Notes: generated by a model from the letters alone, not told the origin. Numbered from the stretch's first letter, positions 7,664 through 16,799 are shown. The stretch is 64,000 bases of DNA from an uncultured Lachnospiraceae bacterium (GCA_910586125.1 CAJUHP010000009.1:1-64000), one strand, 5' to 3'. Translations and numbers: made by a program.

Positions 7664-9559
7664 ATGTGCGGGATTGCTGCTATTTTTTCCGGGAATCAGG
7701 AGGAGGAAGCGCAGATTGTAACCATGATTGACAGAATTGTACACCGGGGTCCGAATGACAGTGGAATTGAGAGGCTGTGCAACGGAAGAGCCTGGCTGGG
7801 ACACAGAAGGCTTTCGATTCTCGATGTATCCAGCGCGGGAAAACAGCCGATGTCCTATGGAGACGGGAAGCTGTGGATGACGTATAACGGGGAGATATAC
7901 AATTATCTGGAGATTCGGGAGGAGCTGATCAAAAAGGGGTATTCTTTTTCGACGAATACAGACAGTGAAGTATTGTTGGCCTCGTACGACTGCTGGGGGA
8001 GAAAGTGTGTCGAGCATCTGAATGGAATGTTTGCCTTTGTCATCGTGGATCTGAGACGTTCCATCTATTTCGCCGCAAGAGACCGGTTTGGCGTAAAGCC
8101 GCTCTACTATTGGATCTCTCCGGATAAAGAGAGGATTGCCTTGGCATCGGAGATCAAAGAATTCATGTCTCTTAAGGGCTGGCATGCGGCGGTGAACGGG
8201 CAGCGGGCCTATGACTTTCTGCGATATGGATTGACGGATGATACGGAGGAGACACTTTTTGAGGGCGTCTTTCAGGTCTCTGGCGGTTATGCGATGACAG
8301 GTTCCTTGGACAATCCAGTACAAAAGCGTGAGACGTACCAGTGGTATAAGTTCACGGTAGAGAAAAGCCATCTTAGCTGGAAGGAGGCATCCGAACAGTT
8401 TCGTGAATTGTTTGAATCGTCGTGCCGGCTTCGGCTGCGGTCGGATGTGGGAGTAGGTTCCTGTCTTTCCGGCGGTCTGGATTCGTCGAGTATTGTTTGT
8501 ATGGTAAACGATATTCTGCGGGGAGAGGGAAGAGAAGACAGTCAGAGGACCGTTTCTGCGATTGCGCCAAAGACCATAGTCGATGAGTCAGCGTATATTC
8601 AGGAGGTATTGTCACAGAGAGGGCTGAACGGCTATTTTACAGCCCCTTCGCCGGAAGATCTGTTTTTGATCGAAAAAGAGATTACTTGGCACCAGGACGA
8701 GCCGTTCTCTTCCACAAGTATATTTGCGCAATGGTGTGTGTTTCAGGAGGCTTCCCGCAGGAAGCTGACGGTTATGCTGGACGGACAGGGAGCGGACGAA
8801 CTGCTGGCTGGATATCATCGTTTTTTTGCGCCACTGTTTGTGGCATATTTTAGGAAAGGCCGTCTGCAGAAGCTGATATCGGAAGCCAAAAGCTGTAAGG
8901 AGTTTCACGGATATCCATATTCCTTTGTGGCAAGGGGAATTCTGAAAACATTTTTTCCGGAAAACCTAGTTGACTTTGGCCGCAGGATGTACCGACAGGA
9001 AGCGGTGCGGGATACGTGGTTTTCAGCAGATGCATTACATGCAAAAGAAATTCCTCCGGTGTATTACCGGCGGGAAAACAGGGCAAAGACTGTGGAGGAT
9101 TTGTCCTTGCAATTGCTGCAGCACACCAATCTGCCGATGCTGCTGCGGTACGAGGACCGCAATTCTATGGCTCATTCCATCGAGTCGAGACTTCCGTTTT
9201 TAGATTACCGTCTGGCCGAATTTATTCTGAGTCTGCCCGATGAATATAAGATCCGAGACGGGTGGACAAAGGCGGTGATGCGGGAGGCGATGACGGGAAT
9301 TCTCCCCGAAAAAATCCGGACCAGAATGGATAAAATTGGTTTTGAAACACCGGAGGAGGTATGGCTGAAAAAGAATCGGGACTCTTTTCGCAAGAGGATT
9401 GCCTTTGCGGTGGAGGCCACCAACGGGATCATCACCGAATCGGCGGTCAGACATTTGGATGAAGTGATACATAAAAATAAGAGAGATTTTTCTGTCTGGC
9501 GGATGGTCAATTTTGGTATTTGGTATGATCTGTTTATCAATAAGCAGGGAAGGGCTTGA
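7664..9559 (+). CDS. asnB: Glutamine-dependent asparagine synthase-like amidotransferase
   Basis: I start at ATG 7664 rather than 7643 because class II glutamine amidotransferases need Cys at position 2 after Met removal, and 7664 reads MCGIAAIFSG. The N-terminal glutaminase domain (about 1-215) has RGPNDSG and YNGEIYNYLEIREEL. The synthetase domain has the pyrophosphate loop SCLSGGLDSSSI near residue 265 and later RMDKIGFETP. Length is 631 residues, normal for AsnB. In polysaccharide loci such enzymes (for example WbpS/WbmI types) amidate the carboxyl of uronic acids. Next to a WbpB/D/E trio, amidation of a diacetamido-uronic acid is the more likely role than free asparagine synthesis, but this is inference. 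Confidence 0.85.
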   Translation: MCGIAAIFSGNQEEEAQIVTMIDRIVHRGPNDSGIERLCNGRAWLGHRRLSILDVSSAGKQPMSYGDGKLWMTYNGEIYNYLEIREELIKKGYSFSTNTDSEVLLASYDCWGRKCVEHLNGMFAFVIVDLRRSIYFAARDRFGVKPLYYWISPDKERIALASEIKEFMSLKGWHAAVNGQRAYDFLRYGLTDDTEETLFEGVFQVSGGYAMTGSLDNPVQKRETYQWYKFTVEKSHLSWKEASEQFRELFESSCRLRLRSDVGVGSCLSGGLDSSSIVCMVNDILRGEGREDSQRTVSAIAPKTIVDESAYIQEVLSQRGLNGYFTAPSPEDLFLIEKEITWHQDEPFSSTSIFAQWCVFQEASRRKLTVMLDGQGADELLAGYHRFFAPLFVAYFRKGRLQKLISEAKSCKEFHGYPYSFVARGILKTFFPENLVDFGRRMYRQEAVRDTWFSADALHAKEIPPVYYRRENRAKTVEDLSLQLLQHTNLPMLLRYEDRNSMAHSIESRLPFLDYRLAEFILSLPDEYKIRDGWTKAVMREAMTGILPEKIRTRMDKIGFETPEEVWLKKNRDSFRKRIAFAVEATNGIITESAVRHLDEVIHKNKRDFSVWRMVNFGIWYDLFINKQGRA

Positions 9560-9561
9560 CT

Positions 9562-11025
9562 ATGGCGGAGAGCAAACAGAGGACATTTGTAAAAGGAAGT
9601 CTGATTATCACAATATCCAATCTTTTGATCAAAGGGGTAACATTTTTTCTTCTACCTCTCTATACCAGATATCTGACGCCAAAGATGCTGGGCGTGTCGG
9701 ATTCCGTAACGACATTTACCGGATTTGTATTTCCGATTCTGGTGCTGGGGCTGGATTCTGCGTTCAGTGCCTTTTACTTTGACGTGGATTCCAGAGAGCA
9801 CCGGCTGAAGATTTTCAATACCATCCGATACCTGTTTCTTGGGATGGCTCTGGTTTCCTTTGTGCTGGCTTTTTTTTCAAAAGAGATTTCCAGAGGGATA
9901 TTTGGCAGGGAAGACTATTCTTTTTTGATTTGGATTGCCGTTTGCTCCATGATCTGCAATCTTTTGTATCTTCCCTATTCTCTCTATGTGCGAATGGAAA
10001 ACAGGATGATGCTGTTTGCGGTAGTAAGCGGGGCGTCTTCGATTCTTCATCTTGTATTTAATATCCTATGTCTGTGCGTGCTGCATATGGGAGTTTATTC
10101 CCTGGTTGTCAGCACGTTTCTGACACAGCTTTTGCAGGTTGTGCTGTACTATGTTTTTGTTCGGATTGAGAGGGCAAAACATTTTTTTGACCGACCTCTT
10201 TTAGGAAAAATGCTGAAGTATTCTCTGCCGCTTTTGCCGGTGGTCGTGGTTTCTTGGGTCCTTCAGGCTTCCGACCGCTATATTTTGCTGAGGGCATGCG
10301 GGGAGGCGGAAGTGGGAGTTTACGGGATTGGGGCGCGCTTTGGCAATCTGGTTGCCCTGCTGGCGAACGGAGTCTATACGGCGTATACCAGCTATGCATT
10401 TGGAAAAAAGGATGAGAAAGATGCAAAACAGCAGTATGCAAGAATTCTAAATGATTTTGTATATGCGGGACTTTTTTTCTGTACTGTGCTGACAGTTTTT
10501 TCCTCCGGAATTATCCGGCTGATGACGGAGGAGAGCTACCGTGGTGCGGTGCCTCTGATGGCCCCGCTTGTTTTTTCTCAATTGTATAACGGAGTGAACA
10601 CGCTTGTGGGGTATGGGATTGGATTTGCAAAGAAGACGTATTATTTTTTGATAGCGACAAGCGCCGGCGCGGCGGTAAATTTGGTTGCAAATCTGATTTT
10701 TATTCCCAGATATGGGGCGTTGGCCGCGTCGTATACGACGTTGGGAAGTATCTTTGTTATGACGCTGATTACCTATATTGTGGCGCAGAGACTGTACCGT
10801 ATTTCATATCAGGTGAAAAAAGTGTTTTTTCTTCCAATGCTGGTATATGTGGTGGAAGCATTTATGGCGAAAGGAAACGGAGTGGTTCAGATCATTGGAT
10901 TTGTAGCGATTATCATTCTGATCACCATCTGTTATCAGGACAGCTTCTGGGATTACTTTCACACAGGAAAAGGAATGTTGATAAACATGAGAAAAAGGCT
11001 TGAGGGAGAAAAAGATGCTGTTTAA
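9562..11025 (+). CDS. Wzx-like polysaccharide flippase (MOP superfamily)
   Basis: About 487 residues with roughly 12-14 hydrophobic helices spread over the whole length. KGSLIITISNLLIKGVTFFL and LPLYTRYLTPKMLGV are the typical first helix and following loop of RfbX/Wzx transporters, and SLPLLPVVVVSWVLQASDRY is the seventh-helix motif of the family. It should flip lipid-linked repeat units across the membrane for the Wzy-like polymerase. I use ATG 9562 because it has GGGAAGGG about 8 nt upstream; the alternative TTG is 6 nt earlier. It overlaps the MBOAT start by 11 nt. Confidence 0.87.
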   Translation: MAESKQRTFVKGSLIITISNLLIKGVTFFLLPLYTRYLTPKMLGVSDSVTTFTGFVFPILVLGLDSAFSAFYFDVDSREHRLKIFNTIRYLFLGMALVSFVLAFFSKEISRGIFGREDYSFLIWIAVCSMICNLLYLPYSLYVRMENRMMLFAVVSGASSILHLVFNILCLCVLHMGVYSLVVSTFLTQLLQVVLYYVFVRIERAKHFFDRPLLGKMLKYSLPLLPVVVVSWVLQASDRYILLRACGEAEVGVYGIGARFGNLVALLANGVYTAYTSYAFGKKDEKDAKQQYARILNDFVYAGLFFCTVLTVFSSGIIRLMTEESYRGAVPLMAPLVFSQLYNGVNTLVGYGIGFAKKTYYFLIATSAGAAVNLVANLIFIPRYGALAASYTTLGSIFVMTLITYIVAQRLYRISYQVKKVFFLPMLVYVVEAFMAKGNGVVQIIGFVAIIILITICYQDSFWDYFHTGKGMLINMRKRLEGEKDAV

Positions 11026-12463
11026 TTCGTTTTCGTTTCTGATATTTTTTACCGTGCTGTTTTTTATATATTGGGGAATGGCTCAGAAATACAGGTGGTT
11101 GCTGCTGCTGACGGCAAGCTATTTCTTTTATATGTGCTGGAGGCCGGAATATGCGCTGCTTTTGCTGTTCAGTACGACGGCCTCCTATGTGACAGGATTA
11201 CTGATCGAACGTTATCGAAAAGCAGGAAAATATTTTGTCTGGCTCAATGCGGTCCTTTGTTTTTCCCTGCTGATTTATTTTAAATATCTGAATTTTCTAT
11301 GCCAGTCTCTGGCCAGTCTGTTTTCTGCGGTATCATTTCTGCCTGAGCTTTCGATTCCCGTGTGGGATATTATTCTTCCGGTGGGAATTTCCTTTTTGAT
11401 CTTTCAAAATGTAGGGTACACAACAGATGTGTATCGAAAAGAAGTAGATGCAGAAACACATTTTGGGTACTACGCTCTATTTGCAAGCTTTTTTCCCCAG
11501 CTTGTAGCCGGGCCGATTGAACGGACAAAAAATCTTCTTCCGCAATTCAAGCAGGAGCACCTATTTCAATATGAGAATGCGGCGAATGGCCTGCGCATGA
11601 TCCTGATCGGATTGTTTAAAAAGGTGGCGGTGGCAGACACCATTGCACTCTATGTGGACAATGTTTACAACCATGTACAGGATTTTACCGGCCTGCCTCT
11701 GATCCTGGCGACGGTCTTGTTTGCCTTTCAGATTTACTGTGATTTTTCCGGTTATTCGGATATTGCATACGGCTGCGCAAAGATGCTGGATATTAATTTG
11801 ATGATCAATTTCAAGAGTCCGTATTTGGCAGAGACGATATCAGAATTTTGGAGAAGATGGCATATTTCTCTGTCAACGTGGTTTCGAGATAATATATATA
11901 TTCCGCTTGGCGGAAACCGGGTGCCGCTTGGAAAATATTTTCGCAATGTGATGACAACGTTTATATTGAGCGGGATATGGCACGGCGCCGGATGGAACTT
12001 TGTGATATGGGGAGCCTTGCATGGTATGTATATTTGTGGGGGGGGGGGTATTAAAAGACTGACAAATTCAAAAAAGAATCCTGTATTGAGATGTCAATTT
12101 TTGAGAAATTTGTGGGTGTTTGGCGTTGTGTGTTTTACCTGGATTTTCTTTCGAGCCAATTCGGTGACGGATTCTTTCTATGTCATTCAAAATTTGTTTT
12201 GTCATCTTGAGTTTCGCTTGATTTATGTCAAAAGGGCGTTCGCGTCAATGGGATTTACAAAATTCAGCTTAGCATTGACAGTGGGATTGCTCGCGGTCTT
12301 GTTTTGGATCGATTTCGTAAATGATAAGGAACCTGTCGATCAGGCGATTGAGAAGCAGAATATTTATACAAGATGGATGATTTATATTCTGCTGAGTCTG
12401 CTTCTTCTTTTTTGTATCATGTTCACTTCCCAATCGCAAAACTTTATTTATTTTCAATTTTAG
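11015..12463 (+). CDS. MBOAT-family O-acyltransferase (AlgI/DltB-like), contains a poly-G tract
   Basis: About 482 residues with many membrane helices. The start MLFNSFSFLIFF is the classic AlgI-type N-terminus, with GGGAG 8 nt upstream of ATG 11015. Family motifs include SFFPQLVAGPIERTKNLLPQ, YCDFSGYSDIAYG, SEFWRRWHISLSTWFRDNIY, and the catalytic-histidine region SGIWHGAGWNFVIWGALHG. It should pass acyl (usually acetyl) groups across the membrane to the SGNH partner encoded next. After HGMYIC the gene contains 11 consecutive Gs (12038-12048) encoding four glycines in an inter-helix region. A change in tract length would truncate the last third of the protein. Confidence 0.88.
   Translation: MLFNSFSFLIFFTVLFFIYWGMAQKYRWLLLLTASYFFYMCWRPEYALLLLFSTTASYVTGLLIERYRKAGKYFVWLNAVLCFSLLIYFKYLNFLCQSLASLFSAVSFLPELSIPVWDIILPVGISFLIFQNVGYTTDVYRKEVDAETHFGYYALFASFFPQLVAGPIERTKNLLPQFKQEHLFQYENAANGLRMILIGLFKKVAVADTIALYVDNVYNHVQDFTGLPLILATVLFAFQIYCDFSGYSDIAYGCAKMLDINLMINFKSPYLAETISEFWRRWHISLSTWFRDNIYIPLGGNRVPLGKYFRNVMTTFILSGIWHGAGWNFVIWGALHGMYICGGGGIKRLTNSKKNPVLRCQFLRNLWVFGVVCFTWIFFRANSVTDSFYVIQNLFCHLEFRLIYVKRAFASMGFTKFSLALTVGLLAVLFWIDFVNDKEPVDQAIEKQNIYTRWMIYILLSLLLLFCIMFTSQSQNFIYFQF
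12038..12048 (+). repeat. 11-nt poly-G tract inside the MBOAT gene
   Basis: Eleven consecutive G residues interrupt the acyltransferase coding sequence at codons 342-345 (Gly-Gly-Gly-Gly, the last codon being GGT). Long G tracts are rare by chance and prone to slipped-strand mispairing. As printed, the frame is open (in phase). Confidence 0.9.
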
Positions 12464-12476
12464 ACAGGAGGAACGG

Positions 12477-13436
12477 ATGAAACGATTTGTAAAGAAAATC
12501 ATTCTGTTTGTATTGATAATAGGAGTGCCGCTGCTGACCGTGAATCAGATGTACAAAAATACAAATTTTTATTTGTCAATGAATGAACTGTATTGGATCA
12601 AGGTTTATTCACAGGAGATTGAACTATTAAATTTAGGAAATTCACACGAGATGAACGCGATCCGAATGTTTGATAAGTATAGAGGAGTATCGCATAATTT
12701 TGCCACGTCGTCGCAGCCTTTTTATTATGATTATCAGATACTTAAAAATCTGGAGGGGAGTATAGCAGAGAATGCCATCGTCTTAATTCCGATTTCTCTG
12801 TTTGACTGGTACTACAATTATCAGGAATTGTTTCTGGAGGATACGGCATCTTACAACAAAAGATATTACCGTGTGCTGCCGGCTTCCAGTATGCTTTACT
12901 ATAATTTTGAAGATGATGTCCGGTATCATTTTCTGCCTGTCATAACGGCAAAAGAAAATTTAAAATATATCGTAGAGGATGTGGATCTGCCCAGGAAAGA
13001 GACAGCAAATTACTATACCAATCCGAACGGCGTAAGGAGCAATGCGGATTGGAAGTATGAGAGTTGGATGAATTATGTGATGAAACTGGAGGAAGACATA
13101 AAACAGGAGAATGAGAAATGGTTCCGAAAAATGATTGACCTCTGCTATGAGAGGGGATATCGGCCGGTTGTGATTTCCACACCCATTCCATATACATTGA
13201 CAGAAAAGTTTTCAGCGGAATTTTTAGCGGAGTTTCAGGAGACGAATGAGAGCGTGGTGGCCGAGTATCCAGGGCTGCTGTTTTTGGATTATTCGCAGGA
13301 TACAGAGTTTACGGAGAATCTGATGTATTTTCAGGATGCCGATCATATGAATACATATGGGGCTGATGCGTACTCAGAAAGATTGTTGTTGGATTTGGTC
13401 AGGTTGGGGTATCTTATGGAGGAAGATTTATACTGA
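12477..13436 (+). CDS. SGNH-hydrolase-like exported protein, partner of the O-acyltransferase
   Basis: This 319-residue protein has one N-terminal membrane anchor (about residues 8-24) and the rest outside. An SGNH-like catalytic set is visible: a nucleophile block LGNSHEMNAI with Ser56, and a C-terminal DxxH block in DADHMNTYGA (Asp287, His290). It lacks the plain GDSL string, like the AlgJ/AlgX/DltD-type partners of MBOAT proteins. It begins 13 nt after the MBOAT stop behind AGGAGGAACGG. It probably transfers the exported acetyl group to the polysaccharide. No close family name is evident. Confidence 0.72.
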   Translation: MKRFVKKIILFVLIIGVPLLTVNQMYKNTNFYLSMNELYWIKVYSQEIELLNLGNSHEMNAIRMFDKYRGVSHNFATSSQPFYYDYQILKNLEGSIAENAIVLIPISLFDWYYNYQELFLEDTASYNKRYYRVLPASSMLYYNFEDDVRYHFLPVITAKENLKYIVEDVDLPRKETANYYTNPNGVRSNADWKYESWMNYVMKLEEDIKQENEKWFRKMIDLCYERGYRPVVISTPIPYTLTEKFSAEFLAEFQETNESVVAEYPGLLFLDYSQDTEFTENLMYFQDADHMNTYGADAYSERLLLDLVRLGYLMEEDLY

Positions 13437-13492
13437 TAGGAGAAGGCATGATGATTTTTTGAGGAAAGTGCAAAGAGAAGTGATATTTTTTG

Positions 13493-13529
13493 CGGGAGTG
13501 CATTTTTTGACGATGCGCTCCCGTTTTTT
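13493..13529 (+). terminator. Rho-independent terminator of polysaccharide operon 1
   Basis: The arms CGGGAGTGCAT (13493-13503) and ATGCGCTCCCG (13513-13523) form an 11-bp stem with one G-T pair, followed by six T residues. It lies 56 nt after the SGNH gene and closes the operon. Confidence 0.9.
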
Positions 13530-13569
13530 GTTTTATGTGTGCAAAGAGTGGGACTTTTTTATGTTTTTG

Positions 13570-13578
13570 TGCTATAAT
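13570..13578 (+). promoter_or_regulatory. Extended -10 promoter upstream of the DUF1848 gene
   Basis: TGCTATAAT is a perfect extended -10 element 47 nt before the start codon. No convincing -35 lies 16-18 nt upstream, which is normal for extended -10 promoters. Confidence 0.6.
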
Positions 13579-13625
13579 TATCATAGATTTTTATATGCAG
13601 AACTCTGTTATCGAAAGGTGAGACT

Positions 13626-14564
13626 ATGATAATCAGCGCAAGTCGAAGGACAGATATTCCATCCTACTATTCTGAATGGTTTTTCAACAGACTGAAAGAC
13701 GGATACGCTTATGTCCGCAACCCAATGAACCCTCACCGGATCAGCGAAGTGTCATTGTCCCCTGATATGGTAGACGGGATTGTATTTTGGACGAAGAACC
13801 CAACACCTATGCTAAACCGTCTGAATGAATTGCAGGACTATACTTACTACTTTCAGTTTACATTGACTCCTTATGGAAGGGACATCGAGAAAAACGTTCC
13901 GTCAAAAAACGACATTATAATACCGACATTCCAGAAGCTTTCCTCGCAGATCGGCAAGGAGCGCGTTGTCTGGAGATATGATCCAATACTATTCAATGAT
14001 AAATATACGATGTCCTATCATAAAAAGTATTTTCGTGTTCTTTGCGACAAACTTTCTGATTACACGGAAAAATGCACGATAAGCTTTCTTGATTTATACA
14101 AGAATATCCAACGCAGGATTGCTCCGCTTGGCATTCACGCTCTGACTTCCAGACAAGCGGAAGAAGTCACAGGTTGCTTCAGCGAAATTGCCAAAGAACA
14201 CAACATTGATATTGACACCTGTGCAGAAGAAATCGACCTGAGTAAATTTGGGGTTGGACACGCCAGTTGCATAGACGGTAATCGTTTTGAGCGGATCGGA
14301 ATGTATAAGCTCGATATAGGACAGGACAAGAATCAGCGTGTTGCCTGCGGTTGCGTTGCCAGTATAGACATTGGAGCATATCATACCTGTAAGAATGGTT
14401 GTGTATATTGCTATGCGAACTTCAATCATACACTTGTAAATGATTGCTGCAAAAAACACAATCCAACGTCCCCTCTATTGTATGGAGAGGTAACAGCAGA
14501 AGATATTGTTAAGCCGAGAGAAATGAAATCCTTTCGGGATGATCAAATGAGTTTGTTTAACTGA
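13626..14564 (+). CDS. DUF1848 family protein
   Basis: 312 residues beginning MIISASRRTDIPSYYSEWF, the signature start of DUF1848. VFWTKNPTPMLNRL and WRYDPILFNDKY are further conserved blocks. The C-terminus has a cysteine cluster, CGCVASIDIGAYHTC then CVYCYANF, resembling a metal or iron-sulfur site (a CxYCYA pattern reminiscent of radical-SAM enzymes such as SplB). The biochemical role of the family is not established. A GAAAGGTGAGACT site precedes ATG 13626. It is a single-gene unit with its own promoter, behind a terminator and in an AT-rich accessory stretch. Confidence 0.85.
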   Translation: MIISASRRTDIPSYYSEWFFNRLKDGYAYVRNPMNPHRISEVSLSPDMVDGIVFWTKNPTPMLNRLNELQDYTYYFQFTLTPYGRDIEKNVPSKNDIIIPTFQKLSSQIGKERVVWRYDPILFNDKYTMSYHKKYFRVLCDKLSDYTEKCTISFLDLYKNIQRRIAPLGIHALTSRQAEEVTGCFSEIAKEHNIDIDTCAEEIDLSKFGVGHASCIDGNRFERIGMYKLDIGQDKNQRVACGCVASIDIGAYHTCKNGCVYCYANFNHTLVNDCCKKHNPTSPLLYGEVTAEDIVKPREMKSFRDDQMSLFN

Positions 14565-14677
14565 GGAAGTACAAGCTATCTTTTGCTTGTGTCCGATATC
14601 TTACCGAGAATGTTTAATTAATTGCGCAGTACCAGATAATTGAATCATGGTATAAGCACAGTGTAAAATTTGGTTTT

Positions 14678-14878
14678 GTGGCAAATACCATTAAACAGAA
14701 GGCACATATAGCGGTTTTTGACCTAGAGAAAGGAAAAGATGCGGCCGAGGCATTAAAAGTTGCTAACCGTGTTAATTTTGTTGCTGCTGCAGGTTACGGG
14801 ACAGGAAGTGATATCGAGATAATTGTTCAAGCAATTATTAAGAAAATTCAAGCGGTTGAAGAAATGCAGTCTTACTGA
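14678..14878 (+). CDS. Small unrecognised ORF, possible gene remnant
   Basis: A 66-residue frame starting at GTG 14678. It shows a plausible alpha/beta composition (HIAVFDLEKGKDAAEALKVA, then a Gly-rich FVAAAGYGTGSD) and an amphipathic C-terminal helix. No ribosome site is seen. The same frame stays open upstream to 14617 without an ATG, which suggests the tail of a larger, decayed gene rather than a complete one. I do not recognise the family. Confidence 0.3.
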   Translation: MANTIKQKAHIAVFDLEKGKDAAEALKVANRVNFVAAAGYGTGSDIEIIVQAIIKKIQAVEEMQSY

Positions 14879-15328
14879 GAAATGACTCACAGCGGGAGTG
14901 TCACCTCGCTATTTCTGCTTTAACCAATATTAGGCAATTGCCAAAAAACGCGCAATCTTGATTCTAACAAAGAAAAATTGATCATACTAGATTTTTTGAA
15001 AACGTTTGTAGAAAGCGGAATTCTAGGGTATGAAAATAAAATAGATAGGAATATCTGTCTGCAACTTTCCCGAAACAGAATATTTCATTTCTAACAATAA
15101 GGAACCTCTGCCCGTGTACCGAAGCAGAGGTTCCTTACCTTTGATCCCGTAATCTTCTTTACAGGATACGTTCGTCTTCCAAAAAACACAAGAGTTTGAT
15201 CCCGGCTCAGGAAGAACGTCTAACAATATAGGCTAACCTATACAGTTCTGATATAGTATATGCGCTTGCATCCTGAAATATTCATTTATATTATAATAAA
15301 ATTTTTGTTTCACGTCAAGATTTTTGTT
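14879..15328. other. Non-coding stretch with one strong stem-loop
   Basis: No supported gene is present. The stretch is AT-rich with a perfect 13-bp inverted repeat, AAGGAACCTCTGC (15099-15111) and its complement (15124-15136), around a 12-nt loop. No T-run follows on either strand, so it is not a standard terminator, but it sits where the DUF1848 side meets the convergent minus-strand gene. It may be the end of a lost element or a processing hairpin. Confidence 0.5.
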
Positions 15329-16771
15329 CTATTTAATTTTAAATAATGGAATTGTTCTTGAATTTTCATTTTTTTCTTTATCATTTAATATTGGCAGACC
15401 AAAAGCCTCTATGTAGCCGTCTTCGGATACTTTTATCCCTACGCCCATCTGGGCAAGGCGTTTGGCAGCGGCTGTGCGGCCGCCGCCTGCGCTTCCTCCC
15501 GGCACCGCCACAATCGATCCGGCGCAATAAAACGAACCATCCAGAGAAACGACGGTAGCGCCGTCCAGACTCAGGATTTCTTTGCGCAGGGGTTTCTCGA
15601 TATCAAAGAAAGAACGAATCATATCGTTTTCAACCAGCAGATATTTTAGCACCTCGATTTTTTCTTTGCTCTCCTCGCTGACTCCTTCCGGCGGATTTCC
15701 TGTAATACTCAAATCAAAGCGGTCTTTTATGATCTTTGAAATCTCATCCGTTTCGATGCCGGGTATCACGATAGCCAGACAACCGCCAGTATGAGAAAAA
15801 GAAACATCCAATAGAGTGCAGTATATCTGTTTGATTTTCTTTCGTATCGTCTCTTCGCACGGATCTGTGCCCAGCAAAAAATACGGACGCAGATTGGCAT
15901 ATACCCGTTCCCAATCAAAGGAAACCCACTTGCTTCCTCTTTTCGCAAAGCAGACAGCTCTGTTTTTGATTAACAGGATTTCACCGTTTGTAAGAACAAC
16001 AATCCCAATGGCATTCTTGTCGCAGTGCCGTGCGATATCAGCAAATGGAAAAGGGACAAACATATCCTGTTCTTTGATATTGAGCGGGGCAGGCGTATTT
16101 CTCGTCAAAAAGGAGAGCAGCTTCCCGTTTTTATCAAGCATAATACCAGAAAAAATCCCGTCTGTAAAAACTGCGCTGCTGTCATTTTCAAGAAAATGCA
16201 GATAGCTTGCAGCCTCCGGCAAGGCGTCTGCTGAAAAATCAACCACAAGTCCAAACGGAACATTTTTTCCCTCGTAGGTCCTTCCGGCCCATTCCTGCAT
16301 CCGGCATAAGATCGAATGGAGAACCGTTGCTTTTTTATAGTCGGAAGTAAGCCAGGTACACATGCCGATTTCAAATGCCAACTGGAAGGTCCGCTGCTTA
16401 TAGGACTCGTGGCGGCATGTTTTGGTTCCGTAATTTCTCTGTTTATGTATCGCATTCTGAAAGCAATTATATTCGGAGACTTTCAATATTTCCCGCAGGA
16501 TGGAGGACAATCTCTTTTTTATGGAAGGGGAGGAGTAGGTTCCGACTTCACAATAAAACGGTGAGAATGAGCTTTTATCACAGATACAGGGATAAAATTG
16601 AAATAGAAACTGATTTTTGTCATTGCAGAGATAAGAAACCAACTCGGAATTATTCCTGGCTGTTTCTTTGAGCTTTACGTTTCCCCTTGCGTCGAATAGG
16701 GGAAGCATATATGTGTTCACAATATTGATAAATTCCTGCTTCGCCTGTTCCTTAAGTTCTCTATAATTCAT
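15329..16771 (-). CDS. Protein with C-terminal DisA_N-like (diadenylate cyclase-fold) domain and unknown N-terminal sensor region
   Basis: 480 residues, no signal peptide, no clear membrane helix. The last part reads LDGATVVSLDGSFYCAGSI, then GGGRTAAAKRLAQMGVGIKV and SEDGYIEAFG. This follows the DisA_N order of DGA motif, AG strand, Arg motif and a VSE(E/D)G strand. In active diadenylate cyclases the second motif is RHR; here it reads RTA, so ATP binding or catalysis may be lost or changed. The preceding 300 residues fit the idea of a DACN-type sensor domain but I cannot confirm it. The gene stands alone, with a promoter on the same strand. Alternatives are a nucleotide-sensing or defence protein; function is unproven. 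Confidence 0.55.
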   Translation of the reverse strand: MNYRELKEQAKQEFINIVNTYMLPLFDARGNVKLKETARNNSELVSYLCNDKNQFLFQFYPCICDKSSFSPFYCEVGTYSSPSIKKRLSSILREILKVSEYNCFQNAIHKQRNYGTKTCRHESYKQRTFQLAFEIGMCTWLTSDYKKATVLHSILCRMQEWAGRTYEGKNVPFGLVVDFSADALPEAASYLHFLENDSSAVFTDGIFSGIMLDKNGKLLSFLTRNTPAPLNIKEQDMFVPFPFADIARHCDKNAIGIVVLTNGEILLIKNRAVCFAKRGSKWVSFDWERVYANLRPYFLLGTDPCEETIRKKIKQIYCTLLDVSFSHTGGCLAIVIPGIETDEISKIIKDRFDLSITGNPPEGVSEESKEKIEVLKYLLVENDMIRSFFDIEKPLRKEILSLDGATVVSLDGSFYCAGSIVAVPGGSAGGGRTAAAKRLAQMGVGIKVSEDGYIEAFGLPILNDKEKNENSRTIPLFKIK

Positions 16772-16799
16772 CTTGATTTCAACCCTTCCTTTTTTTGAT

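Noticed and set aside
7664..9559. AsnB as housekeeping asparagine synthetase
   Set aside because: Cannot be excluded by sequence, but the tight EPS context with uronic-acid enzymes makes sugar amidation the better guess.
15099..15136. Stem-loop as a Rho-independent terminator or IS end
   Set aside because: No T-run on either strand, and no transposase or flanking duplication; left as an unexplained hairpin.
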